Counted from the stretch's first letter, positions 6,985-13,811 are shown. The stretch: DNA of 16,005 nt from Candidatus Aenigmatarchaeota archaeon (GCA_020343635.1 CP070804.1:640684-656688); one strand, 5' to 3'. Program-made: numbers and translations. Notes: generated from the letters alone by a model not told the origin.

Positions 6985-7958
6985 TGGTATCGGCAAAAAA
7001 GAAACTGGACCTGAAGAACCTTGTGGAAGAGATCGACAAGTACCCGGTAGTCGGGCTGCTTGACATGCACAAGCTTCCGGCAAAACAGCTCCATCAGATA
7101 AAGGAGCAGCTCAGGGGCAGGGCCGTGATAAAGATGGTCAAGAAGCGCGTCATAATGCGTGCCCTTGAAGCGTCAAAGAAGGAGGATATCAGTAAGCTCG
7201 AGGAGAAGATACAGAACCAGCCGGCCATGCTTTTCAGCGAGGGAAACCCCTTCGAACTCGCACAGCTCATAGCCAGGTCGAAGACCAAGGCACCGGCCAA
7301 GGCCGGAGACATAGCGCCTTATGAAATCGTTGTAAGCGCAGGACCTACCAGCCTGCCTCCGGGACCGGCCATAGGAGAGCTGCAGAGGGCCAAGATAAAG
7401 GCAGGTGTAGAGGGGGACAAGATAGTCGTCAAGGAAGATTCTGTAGTAGCCAAGGAAGGTGATGTGATAGATGCTAATCTTGCAGACCTGCTCTCCAAGC
7501 TTGACATAGAGCCCATGGAGATATCCCTTAACCTTCTTGCCATATGGGACGAGGGGATGGTATTCGGAAAGGACATACTGTTCATACCAAAGGAGCATTA
7601 CATTGGACAACTGCAGAGTGGCTATGCCAGTGCGTTCAACCTCGCCATAAACATAGGACATCTCACGAAGGATACCGTTCCGGGGCTGCTGGTGAAGGCC
7701 CACCAAGAGGCAAAGGCGCTAGTCAGTGAGGCCGGGATAATAACAAAGGAAACAGTCGGAATTGTGCTCGCTAAGGCCAGCGCCCAGGCTGACGCGCTTA
7801 AGGTTCATGTAAAGGAGAAGCCTACGGAAGAAGCTGCTGAAGAGAAGGAAAAGGAAGCTGCTGCTGAGGCCAAGGAAGAGGTTGAGAAAAAGAAGGAAGA
7901 AGTAGAACCTGCGCCTGAGCAGCCCGAAGAAGTGCAGAAAAAGGAGGGTAAGGAATAG
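6984..7958 (+). CDS. rpl10: Large ribosomal subunit protein L10 (stalk base P0)
   Basis: A 324-residue archaeal P0. Residues 1-105 are the rRNA-binding domain (VVGLLDMHKLPAKQLHQIKE), residues about 106-185 the archaeal/eukaryotic insertion domain (SAGPTSLPPGPAIGELQRAK), and residues about 215-285 the helical spine that binds L12 dimers, followed by a charged tail from about 275. It anchors the L12 stalk that recruits translational GTPases. The tail ends VQKKEGKE and lacks the hydrophobic G-L-x-x-L/M-F-G end that archaeal P0 usually shares with L12. The start overlaps the rpl1 stop by one base. The tail shares a near-identical 37-nt segment with rpl11. Confidence 0.95.
   Translation: MVSAKKKLDLKNLVEEIDKYPVVGLLDMHKLPAKQLHQIKEQLRGRAVIKMVKKRVIMRALEASKKEDISKLEEKIQNQPAMLFSEGNPFELAQLIARSKTKAPAKAGDIAPYEIVVSAGPTSLPPGPAIGELQRAKIKAGVEGDKIVVKEDSVVAKEGDVIDANLADLLSKLDIEPMEISLNLLAIWDEGMVFGKDILFIPKEHYIGQLQSGYASAFNLAINIGHLTKDTVPGLLVKAHQEAKALVSEAGIITKETVGIVLAKASAQADALKVHVKEKPTEEAAEEKEKEAAAEAKEEVEKKKEEVEPAPEQPEEVQKKEGKE
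7839..7875 (+). repeat. Tail repeat, copy in rpl10
   Basis: Partner of 5167-5203 in rpl11, with 35 of 37 bases identical and the same frame. It suggests local duplication or gene conversion between two stalk genes about 2.7 kb apart. Confidence 0.7.
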
Positions 7959-7960
7959 GT

Positions 7961-8013
7961 TTATATTTGAAAGAGGTATAGGTTATATACTCTTTTCAAT
8001 CAAAAACGGAGGG
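7961..8013 (+). promoter_or_regulatory. rpl12 leader: TATA-like boxes, imperfect inverted repeat, Shine-Dalgarno
   Basis: TTATATTTG (7961-7969) and GGTTATATAC (7981-7990) are TATA-like. GAAAGAGGTATA (7969-7980) is followed by TATACTCTTTTC (7986-7997), an imperfect inverted repeat that overlaps the second box and could be an operator or weak hairpin. GGAGGG (8008-8013) is 6 nt before ATG 8020. This indicates that rpl12 can be transcribed separately from rpl10, as suits its higher copy number in the ribosome. Confidence 0.4.
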
Positions 8014-8019
8014 AATGAC

Positions 8020-8337
8020 ATGGAATTGGTATACGCGGCATTGCTGCTTCACTCGGCTAAGAAGCCAGTGGACGAGGCAGGTGTGAAGAAGGTTGCTGAG
8101 GCGGCCGGCGTCAAGGCTGACTCTGCACAGATAAAGGCGCTTGTCGGCAGCCTGAAGGATGTCAACATAGACGAGGCAATCAAGGGCGCTGCGGTAGCTG
8201 CAGCTCCGGCGGCACCGGCGGCTGCAAGCGCAGAGGAGAAGCCTGCCGAGGAGAAGAAGGAAGAGAAAGAGAGCGAAGAAGAGCAGGAAAAGAAGGCCGA
8301 AGAAGCTGCTGGCGGACTGTCAAGCCTTTTCGGATAA
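8020..8337 (+). CDS. rpl12: Large ribosomal subunit protein L12 (stalk P1-like)
   Basis: A 105-residue archaeal/eukaryal-type stalk protein. MELVYAALLLHSAKKPVDE is the dimerisation and P0-binding N-terminus, then comes an Ala/Pro hinge (AAAPAAPAAASAEEKP), a charged E/K segment, and the terminal GLSSLFG that contacts elongation factors. Several dimers bind the L10 spine. It has its own leader and a strong Shine-Dalgarno site. The stop TAA directly follows the conserved FG end, a second clear case of TAA used as a normal stop here. Confidence 0.96.
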   Translation: MELVYAALLLHSAKKPVDEAGVKKVAEAAGVKADSAQIKALVGSLKDVNIDEAIKGAAVAAAPAAPAAASAEEKPAEEKKEEKESEEEQEKKAEEAAGGLSSLFG

Positions 8338-8363
8338 GGTGACACCATATTCATTTTCCTAGG

Positions 8364-8391
8364 CAGGTAGGGTTAGTTGTTTTTCTACCTG
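8364..8391 (+). terminator. Inverted repeat after rpl12, possible terminator or operator
   Basis: CAGGTAG (8364-8370) and CTACCTG (8385-8391) are a perfect 7-bp inverted repeat with a 14-nt T-rich loop, followed by TAAAAATTA. It lies 27 nt after rpl12 and 50 nt before alaS. It could help end the ribosomal transcript or bind a regulator upstream of alaS. Confidence 0.4.
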
Positions 8392-8409
8392 TAAAAATTA
8401 CTTCTGGAC

Positions 8410-8418
8410 ATTTAAATC
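8410..8418 (+). promoter_or_regulatory. TATA-like box for alaS
   Basis: ATTTAAATC is centred about 27 nt before ATG 8441 with no Shine-Dalgarno site between, implying a leaderless alaS mRNA. Confidence 0.5.
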
Positions 8419-8440
8419 AGGATTTCCCGAATATATTACT

Positions 8441-11293
8441 ATGAACGCAAAGGAGAAGCTCAAGCGCGATTTCAGCCAGTCGCCGGACAAGTACTACAGG
8501 GTCAAGCTCTTCGATGAGCTTGGTTTTATGAGACGTAAGTGTCCAAAATGCGGCTCATACTTCTGGACTCTGGACAAGGACATCAAAATCTGTCCGAATC
8601 CACCCTGCACGGAATACAGCTTCATAGAGAACCCGCCGATACGGAAGATGGACTACATAGAGACCTGGAGGGTCATAGAGAAGTTTTTTGTGAAGAACAA
8701 GCACGAATCGGTACCCTCCTATACTGTCGTATGCAGATGGTTCCCTGGACTTTTCTTCACCGTAGCCAGCATTGTCGCGTTCCAGAGATCTGTAGCTGGA
8801 AAGACCGTTTTCGAGATGCCTGCCGAGAGGATAATAATCCCCCAGGTCTGCCTGAGGTTCTCTGACATAGAGAACGTTGGGGTGACAGGAAGGCACATGA
8901 CCAACTTCATAATGATTGGGCAGCACTCCATCTACGAGAAGGTTAATGGAGTTCAGAAGGGCTACTGGAAGGACACCTGCATAGACCTGGACTACAGGCT
9001 GCTTACGGAGGCTCTCGGTGTGAAGCCTGAAAAGGTCTCATTCCTTGAAGATGTCTGGGTCGGTCCGAACGCATTCGGATATTCTTTGGAATACTTCACT
9101 GAGGGTCTCGAATTAGGCAATGCCGTGTTCACGGAATTCGTCGGCACTCCCGAGAAGTACAAGCACATGGGCTACCGCGTGATAGACATGGGCGCAGGAC
9201 TCGAGAGGTTCACGTGGCTCAGCCAGGGAACGCCAACGGCATATGATGCAGTCTAAGGTCCGGTGATGAAGTACCTAAAGAAGGTGGGGGATTATGATGT
9301 TGATCTTTTTGACCGTTACGCCAGCATAGCAGGAGGCCTGAACATAGACGAGATAAGCGATGTTGAAAAATTGCGAGCGCGGATAGCAAAGAAGCTGAAG
9401 GTGACCCTTCCTGAATTGAACAAGCATGTGGATCCGCTTCAGGCGCTTTATGGCATAGCAGATCATACCAAGACGCTGCTTTATGCGATCAACGACGGAG
9501 GGCTGCTGAGCAACGTGGGAGGCGGTTACAACCTCAGGATAATCTTCAGGAGGGCGCTCAACTTCATAGAGAAGTACGGTCTGAACATCGACCTCTTCGA
9601 CGTATGCAGGCAGCATGCCAGATACCTGAGACCTCTTAATCCGGAACTGCTTAAATCGTTGCCGGAACTCGCACAAATTCTCGAGACAGAAAAGCTGAGA
9701 TACAGGAAGACCATGAAGAAGAGCACAGGTATAGTGAAAGGCATGCTGAGCAGAGGGTCAAAGCTTGACACAGAGAAACTCATAAAGATGTACGAGTCCC
9801 AGGGAATAACACCGGAGCTTATTGAAAACGTCGCCGAGAAGGAAGGCCTTAAGGCTGAAATTCCCAAGGACTTCTACCAGACGCTTTCAGGGAGGCATAT
9901 GAAGGAAGATATCAGGGAAGAGAAGAAGGAAACCCTCAGTGTGGGAAACCTGCAACCGACAGAACTCATGTTCTACGAGAAGGAGAAGCAGACAAGATTT
10001 GATGCGAAGGTCCTCAGGGTCGTAAAAGCCAAAAAAGGTAACTGGGTGATACTTGACAGAACCCTCTTTTATCCGGAAGGGGGTGGCCAGGACTATGACC
10101 TCGGAACACTTGATGGGAAGGACGTTGTGGAAGTTCAGAAGTTCGGTCCAGTGGTTGCCCACAGACTGAAGGCTGGCGGTTTCAAGGCCGGACAAATGGT
10201 TAAGGGGGAGATAGACTTTGGCAGGCGTATGCAGCATGCACAGCATCATACAGCGGTTCATCTCATAAACGGGGCCGCAAGGAAGCTTCTAGGAAACCAT
10301 GTATGGCAGGCTGGTGCTGCGAAGTCTCTGGAGAAGGCCCATCTTGACATAACCCATTAAGAAGCTTTAACCCTCGATGACCTGGCAAAGTTGGAGGAAC
10401 TGGCAAATGGTCTAGTGAAAAGGAAGGTGCCGATTGTCAAGAGATTCATGCCCAGGCCTGAGGCCGAGAAGTCGTACGGGATGAGGATATATCAGGGTGG
10501 CGCTATCCCCGACAGGATGGTCAGGATTGTCAACACGCCCGGCTGGGATGTGGAGGCATGTGCAGGGACACACCTGAGCAACACAGGGGATGCCGTTAAG
10601 ATCGCGATAACTTCATCTGAGAGGCTGCAGGACGGCATTGTGAGAATTTCCATGGTCTCCGGAGCAGCCGCTGACAAATATCTGGGTAGTGTAACAAAGG
10701 AAGCAGCCAAACTAAAGAATGTAATGGAGGGTACCGGTTTCATTAAGTTTTCAGGAAAGATTTCAGTAAAAGATGAATTCAAGATGCTCTCCGACCTGAG
10801 GAAGGCCTCACATGATTTCTCGGTGGGAATTGACATGCTTGCAGGCACGGCTGAGAAGTTCGCGAAGGATCTTAAGAATGCAAAAATGACGGTGAAACCG
10901 ATGACCTTCAATGATATCAGCTCCGGGATGTCATACCTGTTCGAGACATGGAAAGATGCCAAGAAATCCATAGACGATGCCAAGACTAAAGCTGCGGACG
11001 AGATGTCAGAACTGTTGCTGCAGAACGCCAGGGGCGGTCTTCTGGTCGAGATGGTGAAAGGGGACAGGAATGACATGATAAAGATAGCCTCCGTCCTCAT
11101 CTCGAAAGATCCGAAGCTCACTGTCGTCCTGGCGAACAGCGCAGGAGACGTCATAGTAATGAGCAAGGTGAGGGATGCAGGGCAGGTCATGGAAAAGGTT
11201 GCAGCGAAGTGTGGAGGCAAGGGCGGCGCCAGAGGAAACCTGGCGCAGGGAAAGATAAGAGATGTCTCCAAACTGAAGAAGCTAAATATCTAG
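8441..11293 (+). CDS. alaS: Alanyl-tRNA synthetase, full frame interrupted by two in-frame UAA codons
   Basis: One uninterrupted phase of 951 codons, close to archaeal AlaRS length, with TAA at codons 272 and 640 and a final TAG. All expected parts are present: the archaeal N-terminal Cys cluster (C34, C37, C51, C56), class II motifs (RFSDIENVGVTGRHMTNF; WVGPNAFGYSLEYF; GAGLERFTW), the LSNVGGGYNLRIIFRRAL region, YPEGGGQDYDLG, the editing-site HHTAVH (H603, H607) and CAGTH (C707, H711), and a C-terminal DHHA1-type end with GGKGGARGNLAQG. UAA 272 follows PTAYDAV, right after motif 3. UAA 640 follows LDITH, between the two editing motifs, where archaeal enzymes have Tyr. There is no frameshift anywhere. 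Strict reading gives pieces 8441-9256, 9263-10360 and 10391-11293. It could be recoding, a split enzyme, a recent lesion or sequence error. Confidence 0.9.
9254..9256 (+). other. In-frame UAA 1 in alaS (codon 272)
   Basis: Context GCA GTC TAA GGT CCG, in YDAV-stop-GPV. Homologues have an aromatic residue here, Phe or Tyr as I recall; a Tyr codon needs one base change to give TAA. GTG 9263 and ATG 9266 follow in the same frame with only a weak AGGT upstream, so re-initiation is possible but not well supported. Confidence 0.85.
10358..10360 (+). other. In-frame UAA 2 in alaS (codon 640)
   Basis: Context ACC CAT TAA GAA GCT, in LDITH-stop-EALTLDDL. Archaeal AlaRS has DITHY here, so the UAA replaces Tyr. 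No ATG, GTG or Shine-Dalgarno site lies close downstream; the first near-start in frame is TTG 10391, which makes re-initiation less likely than read-through if the gene is functional. Confidence 0.85.
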
Positions 11294-11298
11294 GGATT

Positions 11299-11541
11299 TC
11301 AGTCCATGCTGTCTCCGGGCAAAAAGGCTGCGTCCCAAAGCGTTACTTTTCTTCCTGTTTTCTTTTTTAATTCTTCCGAATCCATTAATTCCGCTCTATA
11401 CATCTTTCCATCATTTCCATTAGCAAAAAGACTTGCAAGGTCTTCGGTGGGAAAACCCACAATATTTCCAGCCCCATCACTGAAATAATCCTCGCCATTA
11501 ACAGCTACGTAGAATCTCCTATGACCTTCTAGATAGATCAT
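11299..11541 (-). CDS. Small orphan protein, 80 aa
   Basis: Not recognised. The 80 residues start at ATG 11541 (MIYLEGHRRFYVAVNGEDYF) and end at TGA 11299-11301, converging on alaS with a 5-nt gap. The sequence looks like a compact beta-rich domain (FYVAVNGEDYFSDGAGNIVGFP) followed by a short helix, ending KVTLWDAAFLPGDSMD. There is no TM segment and no signal peptide. Codons are more AT-rich than in neighbours (many AAT, ATT, TTT, AAA), hinting at a different origin. The upstream sequence on this strand is AT-rich (TTATTATTATAG). The overlapping plus-strand frame has no protein-like features. Confidence 0.55.
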   Translation of the reverse strand: MIYLEGHRRFYVAVNGEDYFSDGAGNIVGFPTEDLASLFANGNDGKMYRAELMDSEELKKKTGRKVTLWDAAFLPGDSMD

Positions 11542-11623
11542 CTCTATTTCACTTTCTTTGCTATAATAATAATAATTAGTCCTTAATTTTATTAATTTTT
11601 AACTGGTGTCCAGAGCCCAGAGC
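11542..11623 (-). promoter_or_regulatory. AT-rich spacer between the 146-aa gene and the 80-aa gene
   Basis: On the minus strand it carries AT-rich sequence with T and TTA runs (about 11561-11600) that may end the upstream transcript and provide the promoter of the 80-aa gene. No other feature is seen. Confidence 0.35.
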
Positions 11624-12064
11624 CTATATGCTTCTGAGAAGGCACTCTCTCGGCTGGACGAAGGTGTTCTCGCAGAAGATGTCCACGAGTTCGAATTCCG
11701 TGACGTTTTCCAGCGGTATGACGTCCCCTGTGGGGGTCAGCATCTGGTTTAGTGTCTCGTTCTCGTACTGTACATCGAGCTCCAGCAAGACTGCGAAGTC
11801 ACTGAACCTGCTTATGAAGCTCTCGTAAACCGGTATCCTCTCAAGGCTTTCCTCCCCCGGGATGTACTGGTACTCTATTATCACAAAACCTGCCCTGAGT
11901 ATCCCGACTTTCTGCTGCCCTGAGATGGGCTCCCTGTAGATGTTCTCTATCTGGATCTGCTGGCCTCCTGTCGGTATGTTGTAGCTGAGGGCCATGCCGA
12001 TGGCCCAGGTTATCATCATCACACCAACTGCGATGGTGAATATGACCTGCTTGTCTATTTTCAT
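11624..12064 (-). CDS. Membrane-anchored exported protein of unknown function
   Basis: A 146-residue protein. Residues 1-5 are basic, about 6-27 form one TM segment (VIFTIAVGVMMITWAIGMAL), and the rest is a soluble, probably extracytoplasmic domain with beta-rich character (AGFVIIEYQYIPGEESLERI; FAVLLELDVQY) and two late Cys (IFCENTFVQPRECL) that could form a disulfide. There is no lipobox. The start ATG 12064 overlaps the stop of the upstream winged-helix gene (ATGA), so the two are translationally coupled. Function not recognised; a pseudopilin or a cell-surface assembly part cannot be excluded. Confidence 0.75.
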   Translation of the reverse strand: MKIDKQVIFTIAVGVMMITWAIGMALSYNIPTGGQQIQIENIYREPISGQQKVGILRAGFVIIEYQYIPGEESLERIPVYESFISRFSDFAVLLELDVQYENETLNQMLTPTGDVIPLENVTEFELVDIFCENTFVQPRECLLRSI

Positions 12065-12366
12065 GGGTTAATTTTGCTCCTCAATTTTAAATAGCTGATA
12101 ACCTGCTCAGGTTTCAGTTCCGGGTTGTTCAGCTTCACCAGCTTCACCTGCAAACCGAGAGCCTCCAACTCCGGGGGCTGCACGAGGTCTACTATGGGCC
12201 CCATGTAGAGGTCAAGGGTTCGGGACACTGTCCACTTGTGCATGTTGGTCCTTCTCGCTATTTCAGAAACCGTCATGAAACCCTCCTGCTCGCCTGCGGC
12301 CTGCTTTAGAACCTTGAATATCTTGATTATGTTTATGCTGGTGTTCCTGTACGCCTTCTTTGCCAT
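12061..12366 (-). CDS. Winged helix-turn-helix protein
   Basis: A 101-residue protein with a helix-turn-helix: NIIKIFKVLKQAAGEQEGFM (helix 1), then TVSEIARRTNMHKWTVSRTLD (turn and recognition helix), followed by a wing and a C-terminal stretch LKPEQVISYLKLRSK. The pattern fits IclR/MarR-like or replication-initiator-like winged helices; no effector domain is visible. It is cytoplasmic and probably binds DNA. It overlaps the anchored protein gene by 4 nt (ATGA), suggesting it controls or acts with that protein. A TATA-like box precedes it. Confidence 0.75.
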   Translation of the reverse strand: MAKKAYRNTSINIIKIFKVLKQAAGEQEGFMTVSEIARRTNMHKWTVSRTLDLYMGPIVDLVQPPELEALGLQVKLVKLNNPELKPEQVISYLKLRSKINP

Positions 12367-12384
12367 AATAATATAAACAGTTCT

Positions 12385-12395
12385 GATTTTATCTG
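12385..12395 (-). promoter_or_regulatory. TATA-like box for the winged-helix/anchored-protein pair
   Basis: The minus strand reads CAGATAAAATC centred about 24 nt before ATG 12366; no Shine-Dalgarno site, so probably leaderless. Confidence 0.35.
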
Positions 12396-12402
12396 TTTTC
12401 CC

Positions 12403-13470
12403 CTATTCCGGGATGTTGGGGATGGTGGTTTCCTTTCCTTCGTAGTTTCTGAGTTTGTACTCTTTCTCATTCTTTTCAAGGATGTAATAATCTGGCATCA
12501 AGGGTATCTTGCCTATGTTGGTCGCTATGACGTACATGGGCTGGGCAAGTCCGCTCGTGTGGCCCCTGATTGCATCGCGGATGAGCTCCGCTCCTTTTTC
12601 AACAGGCGTACGGAAGTGGTCGATTCCTGGGGCGGGCTCGCAGTAGAAGATGTAGTAAGGCCGAACCCTGATTGACAGCAGCTTCTGGTGCAGCTCCCTG
12701 AAGGTCTTTACGTCATCATTGATTCCCTTGAGAAGAACCCCCTGGTTTCCCACGTTGATGCCGCAGGAGAGAAGGTCGTACACGGCTTTCGACACCCTTT
12801 CGGTTATCTCTTTCGGATGGTTGCATTGGATGACTACCCATATGGGAACCCTGTGATGACCTTTCATCACCTTTGTCAGACCCGGTGTAATTCTGTGCGG
12901 CAAGGTGACAGGAATTCTCGTATGGAATCTTATCATCTCTATGTGGGGTATTTCCCTCAGACTGTCGACAAGGTACTTTATCTTGTCGTCCGAAAGTATG
13001 AAAGGGTCTCCGCCCGTCATCAGGACGTCACGGATTTCTTTGTGCTCCCTTATCCATTCAAGACCCTCTTCGACATCAAAACGCAGTTTCAGTCTACGAT
13101 CTGTCACGACTTCCTTGCGGAAACAATGCCTGCAGTAGCTTGCACATTCATCAACTATCGTGAATGCTATCCTGTCATGGTACTGCCTCGCTATGCTGTC
13201 AGGCCTGTCTTCTTCCCTGTTTTCCTTCCACACCAGGTAGTCTTTCATCCCGTATTTATTTTCCAGTTCCTTGATGGAAGGCACCACCTGCATCCGGATG
13301 GGGCACTTGGGATCATTAGGGTCCATCAGAGAAGCAAAATAAGGGGTGGTACCCCAGCGGGTCTTTAGGCTCTTTATAGCCTTTTCTTCGTCAGGGGTCA
13401 CGTTAATGAACTCTTTCAGCTTCTTCAGGGTGTTTACCCTGTTCTCCAGCTGGTGTACCCATTCTTCCAT
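12403..13470 (-). CDS. KamA-family radical SAM aminomutase (lysine 2,3-aminomutase-like)
   Basis: A 355-residue radical SAM enzyme. The cluster motif is C109-x3-C113-x2-C116 (CASYCRHCFRK). TGGDPF follows (SAM binding), then HTRIPVTLPHRITP, NQGVLLKGINDD, and CEPAPGIDHFRTP. GKIPLMPDYY carries the probable PLP lysine, K321. The family moves an amino group from C2 to C3 using SAM and PLP. The length is nearer EpmB-type (about 340) than clostridial KamA (about 415), whose C-terminal extension is missing. The two Asp that bind the lysine side chain in KamA appear changed: E in CEPAPG, and no Asp in YVIATNIGK, which also has a shorter loop. Substrate may therefore not be lysine. No ablB acetyltransferase is adjacent. 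Stop TAG. Confidence 0.9.
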   Translation of the reverse strand: MEEWVHQLENRVNTLKKLKEFINVTPDEEKAIKSLKTRWGTTPYFASLMDPNDPKCPIRMQVVPSIKELENKYGMKDYLVWKENREEDRPDSIARQYHDRIAFTIVDECASYCRHCFRKEVVTDRRLKLRFDVEEGLEWIREHKEIRDVLMTGGDPFILSDDKIKYLVDSLREIPHIEMIRFHTRIPVTLPHRITPGLTKVMKGHHRVPIWVVIQCNHPKEITERVSKAVYDLLSCGINVGNQGVLLKGINDDVKTFRELHQKLLSIRVRPYYIFYCEPAPGIDHFRTPVEKGAELIRDAIRGHTSGLAQPMYVIATNIGKIPLMPDYYILEKNEKEYKLRNYEGKETTIPNIPE

Positions 13471-13489
13471 CTTTTATCTTGGCGCCACA

Positions 13490-13500
13490 ATTTTAAAAAG
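13490..13500 (-). promoter_or_regulatory. TATA-like box for the aminomutase gene
   Basis: The minus strand reads CTTTTTAAAAT, centred about 25 nt before ATG 13470, implying a leaderless mRNA. The same bases lie just after the putative RNA gene and add to its T-rich end. Confidence 0.5.
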
Positions 13501-13510
13501 GGTTAAAAAG
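13501..13510 (-). terminator. T-run terminator of the putative RNA gene
   Basis: Directly after the closing stem the minus strand reads CTTTTTAACC and then another CTTTTT, an archaeal-type T-run terminator. Confidence 0.45.
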
Positions 13511-13772
13511 AATAGCCCCGGGCGGACTTCCGACCTCGCTTTCTCGTTCTTTTGCGCGCCTGCTTTTTGTCGAAGCGTCAGCTCGCGGAAAAAGCGGGCC
13601 TTCGAACCGCCGTCACCGGTTTTCCCCGCTTTCATCGCCCGAAGGCATCAAATCTTCAGAGCAAAGCTCCAAAGACCGGTATCCTTGACCGTTGTCCCAC
13701 CCCTTTCCCGTATTTCCGTGCACGCTTTTGCATGACTCAACCAGAAAAGGGTGCCTAGACTACGGGGCTATT
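13511..13772 (-). ncRNA. Putative structured RNA gene, about 262 nt, family not recognised
   Basis: A GC-rich block in an otherwise empty 346-bp gap. Perfect 10-bp inverted repeats close it (AATAGCCCCG at 13511-13520 with CGGGGCTATT at 13763-13772). On the minus strand further helices form: ACCCTTTTC with GAAAGGGGT (9 bp, one U-G), CATGC-AAAA-GCGTG, GTCTT-x-GGAGC with GCTCT-x-AAGAT, a GCC-UUCG-GGC loop, paired ACCGGT copies, and GCTTTTT with AAAAAGC. At least three of these use U-G/G-U pairs that become C-A mismatches on the plus strand, so the RNA is probably minus strand. A TATA box (13801-13811) and a T-run end fit. I could not match it to RNase P RNA, SRP RNA, tRNA or C/D and H/ACA RNAs. 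Plus-strand frames here do not look protein-like. Confidence 0.6.
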
Positions 13773-13800
13773 TCTTTCTGATAAATAGAATAACGCCGGG

Positions 13801-13811
13801 ATTTATTTAAA
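13801..13811 (-). promoter_or_regulatory. TATA box of the putative RNA gene
   Basis: The minus strand reads TTTAAATAAAT, predicting an RNA start near 13780, about 8-10 nt upstream of the closing stem. It lies just after the winged-helix gene stop (13817-13819), so it is not needed by any protein gene on this strand before the aminomutase, which has its own box. Confidence 0.5.

Noticed and set aside
8441..11293. Genome-wide reassignment of UAA to Tyr
   Set aside because: Several neighbours end correctly at TAA: rpl1 (TAATG overlap with rpl10), rpl12 (right after GLSSLFG) and ftsZ. UAA is a working stop here, so only gene-specific recoding is possible.
13346..13758. Plus-strand open frames of 129 and 68 codons over the aminomutase start and the RNA candidate
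   Set aside because: Low-complexity, no start signals, antisense to a conserved gene and to the RNA structure.
13511..13772. tRNA with intron (7-bp acceptor-like ends AGCCCCG/CGGGGCT)
   Set aside because: The expected T-arm next to the 3' strand lacks a TTCGAAN-type loop with a 5-bp stem, and the single TTCGAA is mid-segment. The length of about 260 nt and the other helices do not fit.
13511..13772. RNase P RNA or SRP RNA
   Set aside because: The paired ends fit, but I could not find GAGGAAAGTCC or ACAGAA-type blocks in the right order on either strand, nor the SRP helix 8 AGCA/GGAA elements. A covariance search could overturn this.
13511..13772. MITE or small transposon with 10-bp terminal inverted repeats
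   Set aside because: No target duplication flanks it (AAAAAG left, TCTTTC right), and the internal helices plus promoter and T-run fit an RNA gene better.
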